From: RGIG3102 sp964369915
GTDB lineage: Bacteria; Bacillota; Clostridia; Oscillospirales; Ruminococcaceae
NCBI GenBank assembly: GCA_964369915.1
Contig: CAYJGG010000028.1
Location: 1 to 21,748, forward strand
Direction: 5' to 3'
Length of the DNA: 21,748 nt
Shown here one piece after another: positions 1-7,411 of this stretch. Under the pieces are notes generated by a model, which was not told the origin of the DNA, did not search any database, and saw only the letters and a list, made by a program, of their open reading frames with translations. The position numbers were made by a program, and so were the translations under genes. Numbering within the stretch: position 1 is the first letter of the stretch; each line of letters opens with the position of its first letter.

Positions 1-2
1 TT

Positions 3-677
3 ATGAGAATTTTACTTGCAGAAGATGAGCGAGATATGAATAAAATTATCACAAAGAAATTAGTATCTGAGAGTTATGCCGTAGATAGTTGTTTTGATGG
101 CGAAACTACACTTGATTATATTCTTAGCACTGATTATGATGTTGTAATTCTTGATATAATGATGCCAAAGATGGATGGCTTTTCAGTTTTAAAAGCGATG
201 CGTGATAAATGCATAGAAACACCTGTAATTTTTTTAACTGCAAGAGATGCTGTATCAGATAGAGTTAAAGGACTTGATTTAGGCGCAAATGATTATCTTG
301 TAAAACCTTTCTCTTTTGAAGAATTAATGGCTCGTATTCGTGTGATGACCAGATTAAAATCCCAAAAATCCACAAGCATACTATCTGTTGCTGATTTAAC
401 AATTGATATAAGCTCACACATTGTTAAACGTGGGGATACCATGATAAATTTATCTGCAAAAGAGTATGCAATTTTAAAATATATGATGTATAACACAGGG
501 ATTGTTCTCTCAAGAGAAAAAATTGAAAATCATATTTGGAACTACGACTATGAAGGCGGCACAAATGTTGTAGATGTGTATATTAGATATCTTCGCAAAA
601 AAATTGATAGCGACTATGATATAAAACTTATACACACAGTAAGGGGCAGTGGTTATGTGCTTCGGGAGGAATTATGA
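3..677 (+). CDS. OmpR/PhoB-family response regulator
   Basis: DNA-binding response regulator of 224 aa, full length for the family. The receiver domain is at about residues 1-115, with the acidic pair Glu7/Asp8, phospho-acceptor Asp51 (in ILDIMMP), Thr79 and Lys101 (LVKPF). A winged-helix output domain of the OmpR/PhoB type follows at about 125-224, ending in the typical IHTVRGSGYVL strand. It overlaps the downstream kinase by 4 nt (ATGA), so the two are translationally coupled and almost certainly cognate. The ATG lies at the window edge, so its ribosome site and promoter cannot be seen. Matching direct-repeat boxes at 2043-2059, 2406-2422 and 17927-17943 are proposed here as its targets. 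The signal is unknown. Family assignment is secure; the regulon is inference. Confidence 0.96.
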   Translation: MRILLAEDERDMNKIITKKLVSESYAVDSCFDGETTLDYILSTDYDVVILDIMMPKMDGFSVLKAMRDKCIETPVIFLTARDAVSDRVKGLDLGANDYLVKPFSFEELMARIRVMTRLKSQKSTSILSVADLTIDISSHIVKRGDTMINLSAKEYAILKYMMYNTGIVLSREKIENHIWNYDYEGGTNVVDVYIRYLRKKIDSDYDIKLIHTVRGSGYVLREEL

Positions 678-2032
678 GAAAAATATCAGCAAAAATTAGG
701 CTTACTCTTTTCACAACAATTCTTATGCTGATTATGGCAAGCGTTTTCATCGGTTTAATGTTTACATTAAGTGATGACATTGTTTTATCAAATAGTATAG
801 CCCAGTTAACCGAAGTGATTGATGATAACTCTGATGAACTTGAATTCGATGACGGCAAACTCGATACGGATGATGTGGATTTTTTTAAAAAAGGTGTGTA
901 CACCCTATTATATTCACAAAATGGCGAGCATATAAAAGGGGATTTTCCAGAGGAAAGCATCTCTACAATACCATTTAACGACAAACAAACTACTGAATTT
1001 ATAGCCGATGGAACCCAATATTATATATATGACCGATTATCACCAGTTGAAGATTCTTCATCTCTTGTGTGGATACGAGGTATTATAGCGATTGATGAAG
1101 TTGCTAGTGCTACAAGTAATATCTTGCAAATGGCACTACTATCTATGCCGTTTTTTGTAGTATTTGGTGCGCTAGGATGCTACTTTATTGCTAAAATCAC
1201 ATTTCGCCCAATAGATAATATTATTAAAACCGCCGAGGAAATAAGAGAAAGTGAAAACTTAGCTTTACGTATTAATTTGAAAGGCGGAAGCCCTGAAATA
1301 CGAAAACTTTCCGACACTTTTGATAAAATGTTTGAACGTTTAGAAAGTGCGTTTGAAGCTGAAAAGCAATTCACTTCCGATGTTTCTCACGAGCTTAGAA
1401 CCCCGACTGCTGTTATTTTAGCGCAGTGCGAATATGCAATTGGCGAAAATATTACGCTTGAAGATAAAGAAGACGCACTTGAAACAGTGCAAAGGCAGGC
1501 TCTTAAAATGTCTAGTCTTATATCAAATTTACTGAGTTTAATACGCCTTGACAGAGGCACTCAAAAAGCAGAACTCCGCAATATAAATCTTAGCGAACTT
1601 GTTAAAGAAGTTTGCGAGGAGCAAAAATTAGTTGCCCCAGTTGATACTAATTTAACGTATGATATTCAGCCTGATGTAAATGGAATGTTTGATTATACTA
1701 TGATTAATAGACTCCTTACAAACTTACTTAGTAATTCATTTAATTATAAAAAGGAATCTTCATTAGTAAATGTTCATGTGGCACTATCAAAAACCGATAC
1801 AGAAATTATCCTATCAGTAAAAGATGATGGAATAGGAATAGCAAAAGAACATAAAGAAAAGATTTGGAATAGATTTTATCAAGTAGATTCATCTCGTACA
1901 ACAAGCCAATACGGAAGTATGGGACTTGGGTTATCTATGGTGGCACAGATTGCAAAACTTCATGGCGCAAAAATCTTACTTGAAACTGAAATTGATAAAG
2001 GCAGTTTATTCACAGTAAAATTTTTTAAATAA
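674..2032 (+). CDS. Membrane sensor histidine kinase (HAMP, HisKA, HATPase)
   Basis: Partner kinase of the preceding regulator, 452 aa. A first membrane helix lies at about 10-32, an extracytoplasmic sensor at about 34-150 and a second helix at about 150-175, followed by HAMP (about 176-228). The dimerisation/phospho-acceptor region carries SHELRTP with His239. The ATP-binding domain shows an N box around Asn350/Asn354, a G1 box DDGIGIA at 384-390 and a G2 box GLGLS near 417-421. All catalytic boxes are intact, so it should be active. The sensor loop has a dense acidic patch at about 50-69, rich in Asp and Glu, which could bind cations or cationic peptides; this is inference by analogy with PhoQ-type sensors. 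GGGAGG at 664-669 is its ribosome site. Confidence 0.96.
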   Translation: MRKISAKIRLTLFTTILMLIMASVFIGLMFTLSDDIVLSNSIAQLTEVIDDNSDELEFDDGKLDTDDVDFFKKGVYTLLYSQNGEHIKGDFPEESISTIPFNDKQTTEFIADGTQYYIYDRLSPVEDSSSLVWIRGIIAIDEVASATSNILQMALLSMPFFVVFGALGCYFIAKITFRPIDNIIKTAEEIRESENLALRINLKGGSPEIRKLSDTFDKMFERLESAFEAEKQFTSDVSHELRTPTAVILAQCEYAIGENITLEDKEDALETVQRQALKMSSLISNLLSLIRLDRGTQKAELRNINLSELVKEVCEEQKLVAPVDTNLTYDIQPDVNGMFDYTMINRLLTNLLSNSFNYKKESSLVNVHVALSKTDTEIILSVKDDGIGIAKEHKEKIWNRFYQVDSSRTTSQYGSMGLGLSMVAQIAKLHGAKILLETEIDKGSLFTVKFFK

Positions 2033-2042
2033 ATTTTCAAGT

Positions 2043-2075
2043 TTTAATGTTACTTTAATTTTTACACTGTATAAT
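2043..2075 (+). promoter_or_regulatory. Promoter with response-regulator-type direct repeat (box 1)
   Basis: TTTAAT (2043-2048), 5 nt, TTTAAT (2054-2059), 10 nt, then a perfect -10 TATAAT (2070-2075). The -35 position has no match to TTGACA, as expected of an activator-dependent promoter. The first 22 nt are identical to box 2 at 2406-2427. Two 6-bp direct half-sites at 11-bp period is the usual binding pattern of OmpR/PhoB regulators, and one is encoded just upstream. The expected start near 2082 would serve the gene at 2152. Confidence 0.7.
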
Positions 2076-2108
2076 TTAGTTATAAAGCTAAGTTATACAG
2101 TGTTTTTT
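2064..2108 (+). terminator. Terminator of the two-component operon
   Basis: A 16-bp stem (2064-2079 with 2088-2103) holding a single U-G wobble, an 8-nt loop, and a run of six T (2103-2108). It lies 31 nt after the kinase stop codon. The left arm contains the TATAAT of box 1, so promoter and terminator overlap. Confidence 0.85.
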
Positions 2109-2151
2109 AGAGTAATAAAACTAAAAGATATATATGAAAGGAGAACTTATT

Positions 2152-2382
2152 ATGATAAACAATATAAAATTTATGCTATTAGGGATATTTTTAGCGGTGA
2201 TGAGCGTTGGAGGTTTTATTTTAGCTGATGAAGAAGAAATATTTTTAGTTATTGCTATAATTTTACCTATAATGGCAGTGTATACATTTATTAAAGGATT
2301 TCGTGGCTGTGATGAAAAACAAACACAAGACGAGCAAAACCAAGAAACTTTATTAATATCACAAGCTACAATAATTGAATAA
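2152..2382 (+). CDS. Small two-helix membrane protein, function unknown
   Basis: Hypothetical protein of 76 aa. The start at 2152 is chosen because AAAGGAG (2137-2143) sits at proper distance before it; the in-frame ATG at 2134 has no such site and overlaps this one. Two hydrophobic segments (about 6-26 and 31-50) are separated by a short acidic turn (DEEE). A hydrophilic tail of about 25 residues rich in Gln and Glu follows. No family is recognised. It lies between the two-component system and the PepSY gene and has its own copy of the direct-repeat promoter, so it is probably co-regulated. Small membrane proteins beside sensor kinases sometimes modulate the kinase, but nothing here proves that. 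Confidence 0.75.
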   Translation: MINNIKFMLLGIFLAVMSVGGFILADEEEIFLVIAIILPIMAVYTFIKGFRGCDEKQTQDEQNQETLLISQATIIE

Positions 2383-2405
2383 TAAAAACTAAATTAATTC
2401 ATTTC

Positions 2406-2438
2406 TTTAATGTTACTTTAATTTTTATAAGATATAAT
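2406..2438 (+). promoter_or_regulatory. Promoter with response-regulator-type direct repeat (box 2)
   Basis: TTTAAT (2406-2411), 5 nt, TTTAAT (2417-2422), 10 nt, TATAAT (2433-2438). Half-site period and distance to the -10 are identical to box 1, and 22 contiguous bases match it. No hairpin overlaps this copy. It would drive the PepSY gene starting at 2483. Confidence 0.7.
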
Positions 2439-2482
2439 TAAAATATCAAAAGGGATAAAACAAAATACTAGGAGGTATTATT

Positions 2483-3350
2483 ATGAATACAAAGAATATA
2501 TTAAAAAAAGTCGGCGTTATTGCTTGCACTGTTGTTATTACAGCATTATTAACAAGTGGGATTATGACTTATGCAAACTTTAACGGATCACAAAAAGTTC
2601 AAGAAACTACTTCAGGGCAATCTGAAACTGTTTCAACTAATTTACCAGTGCAAAACTTAGAAAGCACTACTGATAGCTACCTCGGCGAAGCTAAAGCAAT
2701 AGAAATTGCACTTACACATGCAGGACTTGCTGAAGCAGATGTATCACATATGCTTTCTAAACTTGACTATGATAATGGTGNNNNNNNNNNNNNNNNNNNN
2801 NNNNNNNNNNNNNNNNNNNNNNNNNNNNNNNNNNNNNNNNNNNNNNNNNNNNNNNNNNNNNNNNNNNNNNNNNNNNNNNNCTTCAAATTATATCGGCGAA
2901 GCTAAAGCAATAGAAATTGCACTTACGCATGCAGGCCTTGCTGAAGCAGATGTATCACATATGCTTTCTAAACTTGACTATGATAATGGTGTAGCAGAAT
3001 ATGAAATCGAGTTTTGGGATGGCACAACTGAGTATGACTATGAAATTAATGCTCTAACTGGAGATATTATTGGATACGATTACGATATGGAAAGTTATGA
3101 TGCAAAATCTATCACAACGCCAAACACAGCAGACTCTTCAAATTATATCGGCGAAGCTAAAGCAATAGAAATTGCACTTACGCATGCAGGAGTTACTGAA
3201 AGTGAAGCTGGTTATATTAAGTGTGAGTTTGACTTTGATGATGGCTACGCTGAATACGAAGTTGAATGGCAAATCGGCAAAGTAGAGTATGACTATACAA
3301 TTAGCGCCACTGATGGAACGATTTTTGAGCGTGATGTGGATTACGATTAA
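2483..3350 (+). CDS. Secreted or anchored tandem PepSY-repeat protein (split by an assembly gap)
   Basis: One gene read in two frames because 100 N interrupt it. It starts at 2483 after AGGAGGT. An N-terminal hydrophobic segment (about 8-30) acts as signal or anchor, and a Ser/Thr/Gln-rich linker follows. Then come PepSY-type repeats, each opening with IGEAKAIEIALTHAG and ending in an aromatic and acidic strand pair (EYEIE, EYDYEI, GDIIGYDYD). At least three units are visible: one cut by the gap, one complete from about 2886, and a diverged last unit from about 3141. The complete period is 255 nt, or 85 aa. PepSY domains are known as extracytoplasmic modules, often inhibitory or regulatory; the target is unknown. 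Its acidic, tyrosine-rich face suggests cation or peptide binding, which is inference. Lying next to the two-component system, it may feed back on the kinase or be an output. Confidence 0.85.
2683..3300 (+). repeat. Tandem 255-bp PepSY-coding repeats
   Basis: The same motif, beginning at CGGCGAAGC, occurs at 2683, 2894 and 3149. The last two copies are 255 nt apart. The first two are 211 nt apart only because the gap was filled with a nominal 100 N. About 100 nt before the gap and the matching part of unit two differ by only a few bases, so the duplication is recent or homogenised. The third unit has diverged in its second half. Confidence 0.85.
2781..2880. other. Assembly gap (100 N)
   Basis: Exactly 100 N, the conventional length for a gap of unknown size. 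It falls inside the PepSY repeats. As written it shifts the frame, since 100 is not a multiple of three. A true length of 144 nt, or 144 plus multiples of 255, would restore both the repeat period and the frame. Confidence 0.95.
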
Positions 3351-3391
3351 TATTAAATTAAAAAATTTGTAAATTCTTAATACAATAATTA

Positions 3392-3430
3392 AACCTCACT
3401 GAAAATTTATTTCAGTGAGGTTTTTATTTT
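3392..3430 (+). terminator. Terminator after the PepSY gene
   Basis: A perfect 13-bp stem (3392-3404 with 3410-3422) with a 5-nt loop, followed by a T-rich run. It lies 41 nt after the PepSY stop codon. Confidence 0.9.
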
Positions 3431-3663
3431 GGAAAAATTTTTATTATAAATATATTAATATTCAATGGAAATATCAAGATATCGTAATTCCTAGTCCATT
3501 CGTTTGTGTTTTGTTTAATTAAAAATTTAATATAAAACATTTTCTTTTTTCATTGCTTTTTATAATTATCTTTGATATATTCTACTCTAAACCCAAATTC
3601 TTCTTTCTTTGTAAATCTGCCTTCTTTTTTTCGTATACATCAATGAATTTACTATAGTTTACA
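3431..3663. other. AT-rich spacer with a possible gene remnant (minus strand)
   Basis: No intact gene. On the minus strand from about 3660 to 3550 a protein-like Lys/Glu-rich reading (containing KFIDVYEKK, then EGRFTKKEEFGFRVEYI) is continuous only if one base is added to an A7 tract; it ends at a TGA at 3550-3552. It may be a decayed gene end or chance. No terminator is evident for the dehydrogenase gene that ends at 3664. Confidence 0.3.
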
Positions 3664-4620
3664 CTAATTAATTTGATTTTTAGGCTTGCCTTCAATAAAT
3701 GCTTTCAAATTTTCAACAGCCATATCCATTAATCTCTTTCTAGCTTCAAATGTTGCCCATGAGATATGAGGAGTTATTATTAAATTATCAATTCCAATTA
3801 GTGGATTATCTTTTTGCATTGGCTCAACTTCAAGGACATCGATAGCCGCACCATATATATCTTTATTTTTAACTGCTGTTGCCAAAGCATCAATATCAAT
3901 TAAAGCTCCCCTTGAGGTATTTACAATAACTGCATTTTTTTTCATAGTGGAAATAAGCGATTCGTTTACAAAGTGATAATTATCTTTTGTTAAATTACAA
4001 TGTAAGCTAACTATATCACTTTTTTGAAAAAGGTTTTCTAGTGAGGTGTATTCAAAGTTGTCCATTTTATAATTTTCATCGTGATATAAATCATACGCCA
4101 ATACATTCATTGAAAATCCATTTGCCACTTTTGCTACTGCTTTACCTATTCTTCCAAACCCTACAATTCCTATTGTTTTTCCTGAAAGTTCTATTAATGG
4201 TGATTTATAAAAACAAAAATCTTTACTTTTAATCCACTCTCCATCTTGCACTGCTGTATTATGTTTTGCCACTTGATTATAAATTTCAAGAATCAACGCA
4301 AAACACATTTGTGCAACAGATTCAGTGCCATAAGCAGGTATATTAGTAACAACTATCCCACATTCTTTTGCATATTGAATGTCTACGCAGTCATACCCCG
4401 TCGCTAGCACCCCGATATACTTTAATTTTTTTGCACTATCAATCTCTTTTTTTCCAATTTTAATCTTGTTTACTAAAATATAATCTGCATCGCTAATTGC
4501 CTGCAATACATCTTTTTGCTCCATTCTATCGTATAATTCTATTTGTGCAAATTCAGAAAATCCTTCCCAAGATAAATCTGATGGATTAAGTGTGTACCCA
4601 TCTAAAATCACAAGTTTCAT
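3664..4620 (-). CDS. D-2-hydroxyacid dehydrogenase (glycerate dehydrogenase/hydroxypyruvate reductase-like)
   Basis: NAD(P)-dependent reduction of a 2-oxoacid to a D-2-hydroxyacid, cytoplasmic; 318 aa, full length. The Rossmann motif GFGRIG lies at 154-159. Catalytic residues are Arg237 (NTSRGALID), Glu266 (VEP) and His285 (ITPHISWAT). The residues after Asp177 in the cofactor pocket do not settle NAD versus NADP. The C-terminal region most resembles glycerate dehydrogenase/hydroxypyruvate reductase forms, but phosphoglycerate or other 2-oxoacid substrates cannot be excluded. AGAGGTAG is the ribosome site. The gene stands alone with its own promoter about 200 nt upstream and is divergent from the radical-SAM gene. 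Confidence 0.93.
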   Translation of the reverse strand: MKLVILDGYTLNPSDLSWEGFSEFAQIELYDRMEQKDVLQAISDADYILVNKIKIGKKEIDSAKKLKYIGVLATGYDCVDIQYAKECGIVVTNIPAYGTESVAQMCFALILEIYNQVAKHNTAVQDGEWIKSKDFCFYKSPLIELSGKTIGIVGFGRIGKAVAKVANGFSMNVLAYDLYHDENYKMDNFEYTSLENLFQKSDIVSLHCNLTKDNYHFVNESLISTMKKNAVIVNTSRGALIDIDALATAVKNKDIYGAAIDVLEVEPMQKDNPLIGIDNLIITPHISWATFEARKRLMDMAVENLKAFIEGKPKNQIN

Positions 4621-4820
4621 AATACTACCTCTATTTTTGATTTATATTTTTTATAACTATATTCAGTTTATAAAAACAATTACAATTCATTAGCGATAAA
4701 ACATATATTTGAAATCCCATATGTTGCGTTCCTTCTCGCTTTTGAAAACTCGGCTTTATTCTAGCTTCATAGCAAGTATATCCTTCTAAAATTAATTTAA
4801 ATATCCTACGTTGTTCATTG
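4621..4820 (-). other. Long 5' leader of the dehydrogenase gene
   Basis: The promoter at 4826-4854 predicts a leader of nearly 200 nt. I compared it by eye with common riboswitch signatures (c-di-GMP, glycine, SAM, T-box) and recognised none. A G/C-richer patch at about 4725-4775 stands out from the AT-rich background and may be structured. Confidence 0.35.
4631..4720 (-). CDS. Possible 29-aa leader ORF before the dehydrogenase
   Basis: In the dehydrogenase leader an ATG at 4720 follows GAAGGAACG and opens a 29-codon frame that ends with a TAG at 4633-4631, just before the dehydrogenase ribosome site. The peptide is hydrophobic in its first half and has two Cys. It could be a coupled leader peptide or chance; no family is recognised. 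Confidence 0.25.
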   Translation of the reverse strand: MGFQIYVLSLMNCNCFYKLNIVIKNINQK

Positions 4821-4825
4821 ATAAA

Positions 4826-4854
4826 AGTATATCTTAGTTAAATTGCCTTGTCAA
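4826..4854 (-). promoter_or_regulatory. Sigma-A promoter for the dehydrogenase
   Basis: Reading the minus strand: TTGACA (4854-4849), a 17-nt spacer, TATACT (4831-4826). This is a near-consensus vegetative promoter. Confidence 0.8.
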
Positions 4855-4980
4855 CATTTATAGTAATGTTTTCACAATATACCCCCTATTACTTCTGCCA
4901 TATCAATCACAAGCTGCTGCAAAATTTGTAATTAATAAAACAAAAATTACAAAAATAAATTTAACTAAAATTAAAACTAT

Positions 4981-4994
4981 TGATACACGTATCA
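4981..4994. promoter_or_regulatory. Inverted repeat upstream of the sulfatase-maturase promoter
   Basis: TGATAC, 2 nt, GTATCA: a short operator-like dyad ending 35 nt before the -35 of the promoter at 5030. It lies in the divergent region and could bind a regulator of either gene. The motif is short, so chance is possible. Confidence 0.35.
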
Positions 4995-5029
4995 TACATA
5001 CGCTTTTAAGAGAATTTCAATTAAACTTA

Positions 5030-5058
5030 TTGCATTAAATTCTATTCAAGTTTATAAT
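5030..5058 (+). promoter_or_regulatory. Sigma-A promoter for the radical-SAM maturase
   Basis: TTGCAT (5030-5035), a 17-nt spacer, perfect TATAAT (5053-5058). The predicted start near 5065 leaves a leader of about 42 nt before the ATG at 5107. Confidence 0.8.
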
Positions 5059-5106
5059 ATTAGTATACCCTTGCAAACTATACCATTTTTTAATTTGGAG
5101 GAAATT

Positions 5107-6216
5107 ATGCCCCCTTTACATTTACTAATAAAACCAGCAAGTGGCAGCTGTAATATGAGATGTCAGTATTGCTTTTATGCAGACGTTATAGACCATAGAC
5201 AGGTTGCTAACCGTGGTATGCTATCAAAAGAAAATATGCATATTATTATTGATAAAGCCATTAATTATGCTGATGGTATATTAACTTTAGCCTTTCAAGG
5301 TGGCGAGCCTACTTTAATCGGACTTGATTTTTACAAAGACACTGTTAATTATATAAAATCTAAAAATATTAAAAATCTAAATATACAATATGCTATTCAA
5401 ACAAATGGTATGATTATTAATAAAGAATGGGCAAAATTTTTTAGTGAAAATAATTTTTTAGTTGGCATATCTTTAGATGGTATCCCAAAAACACATAATG
5501 TAAATCGCCTTGATAATAAACTCGGTGGCACATTTGATAGAGTTATGGAGAGTATTAACTTATTTCAAAAATACAATGTTGAATTTAATATTCTAACAGT
5601 TGTAACTAATGATACTGCAAAAGAGATAAATAGAATTTATAAATTTTATAAAAAGAATAAATTTAATTGGCAACAATATATCCCTTGCATTGATGATTTT
5701 AATGAAAAACGTGGCACAAGTAAATACTCATTAACGCCTGAAGTTTATGCTGAATTTTTAAAAGCCAGGTTTGATTTATGGCTTAATGAAATTCAAAATG
5801 ATAATATTATATGGGATAGATATTTTGAAAATCTATTAATGATATTAAAAGGCTATCATCCTGAAAGCTGTGGTATGAGTGGCACTTGCAGTATTCAAAC
5901 AGTCATCGAGGCCGATGGAAGTGTTTACCCTTGCGATTTTTATGTTATAGATGAATTATACATAGGCAATATTTTAACTGAAAGTTTTGAAGTTATAAAT
6001 AAAAACAGAGAAAAACTAGATTTTTATAATATCTCCCATCAAGTCGATGATAAATGCAAAGAGTGTAAATGGTTTAATTTATGTCGTGGTGGGTGTCGAA
6101 GAGATAGAGAACCTATGATAGATAATAATTTATCACTAAACTATTTTTGCGCAAGTTATAAAGAATTTTTTGAATATGCTTACCCACGTCTTGCAGAAGT
6201 TGCAAGTAGGATATAA
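5107..6216 (+). CDS. Anaerobic sulfatase-maturating enzyme (radical SAM/SPASM)
   Basis: Oxygen-independent converter of a Cys or Ser in a sulfatase active site to formylglycine, using S-adenosylmethionine. It is 369 aa with the start at 5107 behind GGAGG (5097-5101); an upstream in-frame TTG lacks such a site. The radical-SAM cluster Cys15, Cys19, Cys22 (CNMRCQYC) is present, as are FQGGEPT and the QTNG motif. The SPASM region keeps Cys255, Cys261, Cys276, Asp277, Cys317, Cys320, Cys326, Cys330 and Cys348. By recollection, this numbering equals that of the characterised Clostridium perfringens enzyme, so fold and three-cluster content should match. No sulfatase is encoded in the window, so the substrate lies elsewhere. 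It is monocistronic with its own promoter and a hairpin after it. Confidence 0.95.
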   Translation: MPPLHLLIKPASGSCNMRCQYCFYADVIDHRQVANRGMLSKENMHIIIDKAINYADGILTLAFQGGEPTLIGLDFYKDTVNYIKSKNIKNLNIQYAIQTNGMIINKEWAKFFSENNFLVGISLDGIPKTHNVNRLDNKLGGTFDRVMESINLFQKYNVEFNILTVVTNDTAKEINRIYKFYKKNKFNWQQYIPCIDDFNEKRGTSKYSLTPEVYAEFLKARFDLWLNEIQNDNIIWDRYFENLLMILKGYHPESCGMSGTCSIQTVIEADGSVYPCDFYVIDELYIGNILTESFEVINKNREKLDFYNISHQVDDKCKECKWFNLCRGGCRRDREPMIDNNLSLNYFCASYKEFFEYAYPRLAEVASRI

Positions 6217-6285
6217 TTATTGAAAACTACACTTTTCACATAGCTTATTACTCATAAAAAAACTTTAATAAAACACAAAAAATAT

Positions 6286-6337
6286 AAGGAATGGCTAACG
6301 CCATTCCTTTATTGTTATAAAAAATCTTCGATTTTTT
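6286..6337 (+). terminator. Terminator region after the maturase gene
   Basis: A perfect 10-bp stem (6286-6295 with 6300-6309) with loop TAAC, then a second hairpin (6319-6326 with 6330-6337) ending in six T. The second hairpin belongs to the interspersed repeat. The pair probably stops the maturase transcript and may act in both directions between convergent genes. Confidence 0.7.
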
Positions 6338-6452
6338 AAGTATATATCTACTTTTGCTTGCCAAAAATTGCAAAAGCACCGCTTTTTTTATGCACAATAT
6401 TGCTAAAGTAAATGGGTAAAAAGCTCCCTTATGCTGTTAGCTCACTTATGCC
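6315..6452. repeat. Interspersed non-coding repeat, copy A
   Basis: About 138 bp that matches the reverse complement of 21620-21748. Shared exact blocks include AAAATCTTCGATTTTT, CAAAAGCACCGCTTTTTT and GCACAATATTGCTAAAG, with small insertions or deletions between. No coding potential was seen. It sits between convergent genes, a common place for mobile or recombinogenic intergenic repeats. Confidence 0.8.
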
Positions 6453-6499
6453 TTAATCATATAAAAATATAGGTTAATATATATTTTTTTAAGATTTTT

Positions 6500-7363
6500 T
6501 TATTGTTGATGAAATCCTTTGCCAAAAATTTCGCTTACATTCGACGCTAAGAAAAATGCACTTGGATCATTCTTTTTTAAATGTCTACGAAGTAAAACTG
6601 CTTGATGTGGCGTTAAAACTGATAAAACTATCCATTTTTCACTATGGGTATATACACCCTCGCCTTTCCACATCGTTGCGCCTCTATGAAGTCTATTAAT
6701 AATAAAATCACATGCTATATCTGGATTTTTTGTAATAATATTCAGCATCTTACGGCGATTTATTGAATTAATAACACTGTCTACTAATACTGCTTTTATA
6801 AATAAGCCAAGAAAAGATAGTAGCGCTATTTCTATATCAAATATAAAAAACGAACACATCACAATAATAAAATTGCTTACAAGCTGACCTGTTCCCACGT
6901 CCATACCAGTGCGGTCTTTAAAAATCATCGCCACCACATCAGTTCCGCCAGAAGATGCATTAAGATTAAAAGTTATAGCCCCAGCAACTGCAGAAATAAA
7001 AATAGAAAAGAATAATTCTAATAATCTATTACTAGTTAATGGTGAATTCATCGGAACTAGCCATACTAACCCTTGATAAAACACGATATATAATATCGAA
7101 CAATAAACAGTTTTAATTCCAAAATTTTTATTTAAAGCAATAAAGCCAAGTAGTAAAAAACCAGTGTTTAAAGCATTATTATAAACGCTAACACTAATAT
7201 ATGGAAACACCGTATTTAAAATTAATGAAATACCAGCTGCGCCACCCATAGTAAATTGATTTGGAAAAACAAAAAAGTGGACACCAACAGCAAAAAGGAA
7301 TGATCCTATTGCTAGCAAGAGATATTCTTTTATTTTAATTTTCATCTGCGCATTTTTAAGCAT
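6500..7363 (-). CDS. YitT-family membrane protein (DUF161 plus DUF2179)
   Basis: Polytopic inner-membrane protein of 287 aa, usual length. The N-terminal membrane domain has about five or six helices, starting AIGSFLFAVGVHFF at about 18-31, and contains the family signatures FPNQFTMGGAAGISLIL and LNASSGGTDVVA. The C-terminal cytoplasmic domain (about 205-285) is the DUF2179 fold. Family function is poorly known; it is often called a putative transporter. AAAGGA precedes the ATG at suitable distance. It follows the LacI-type regulator by 48 nt with no terminator between, so the two are probably co-transcribed. Its 3' end faces repeat copy A. Confidence 0.93.
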   Translation of the reverse strand: MLKNAQMKIKIKEYLLLAIGSFLFAVGVHFFVFPNQFTMGGAAGISLILNTVFPYISVSVYNNALNTGFLLLGFIALNKNFGIKTVYCSILYIVFYQGLVWLVPMNSPLTSNRLLELFFSIFISAVAGAITFNLNASSGGTDVVAMIFKDRTGMDVGTGQLVSNFIIVMCSFFIFDIEIALLSFLGLFIKAVLVDSVINSINRRKMLNIITKNPDIACDFIINRLHRGATMWKGEGVYTHSEKWIVLSVLTPHQAVLLRRHLKKNDPSAFFLASNVSEIFGKGFHQQ

Positions 7364-7411
7364 AATAAATATCCTTTATAATGATAGAGTTAATCTAAAA
7401 CATCTATCATC

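Noticed and set aside
2134..2151. Upstream in-frame ATG for the 76-aa membrane protein
   Set aside because: It overlaps the ribosome-binding site of the ATG at 2152 and has no site of its own.
2683..3300. Repeats as a possible CRISPR array
   Set aside because: The repeats are 255-bp coding units in one frame that match PepSY domains, not short repeats with unique spacers.
2706..3350. A separate gene starting at an ATG at 2706 and running through the N block
   Set aside because: Before the gap it reads the repeat in the wrong frame. It is the downstream half of the PepSY gene joined artificially through the 100 N.
4621..4820. Known riboswitch before the dehydrogenase gene
   Set aside because: No recognisable signature of the common classes was seen; only an unidentified leader is claimed.
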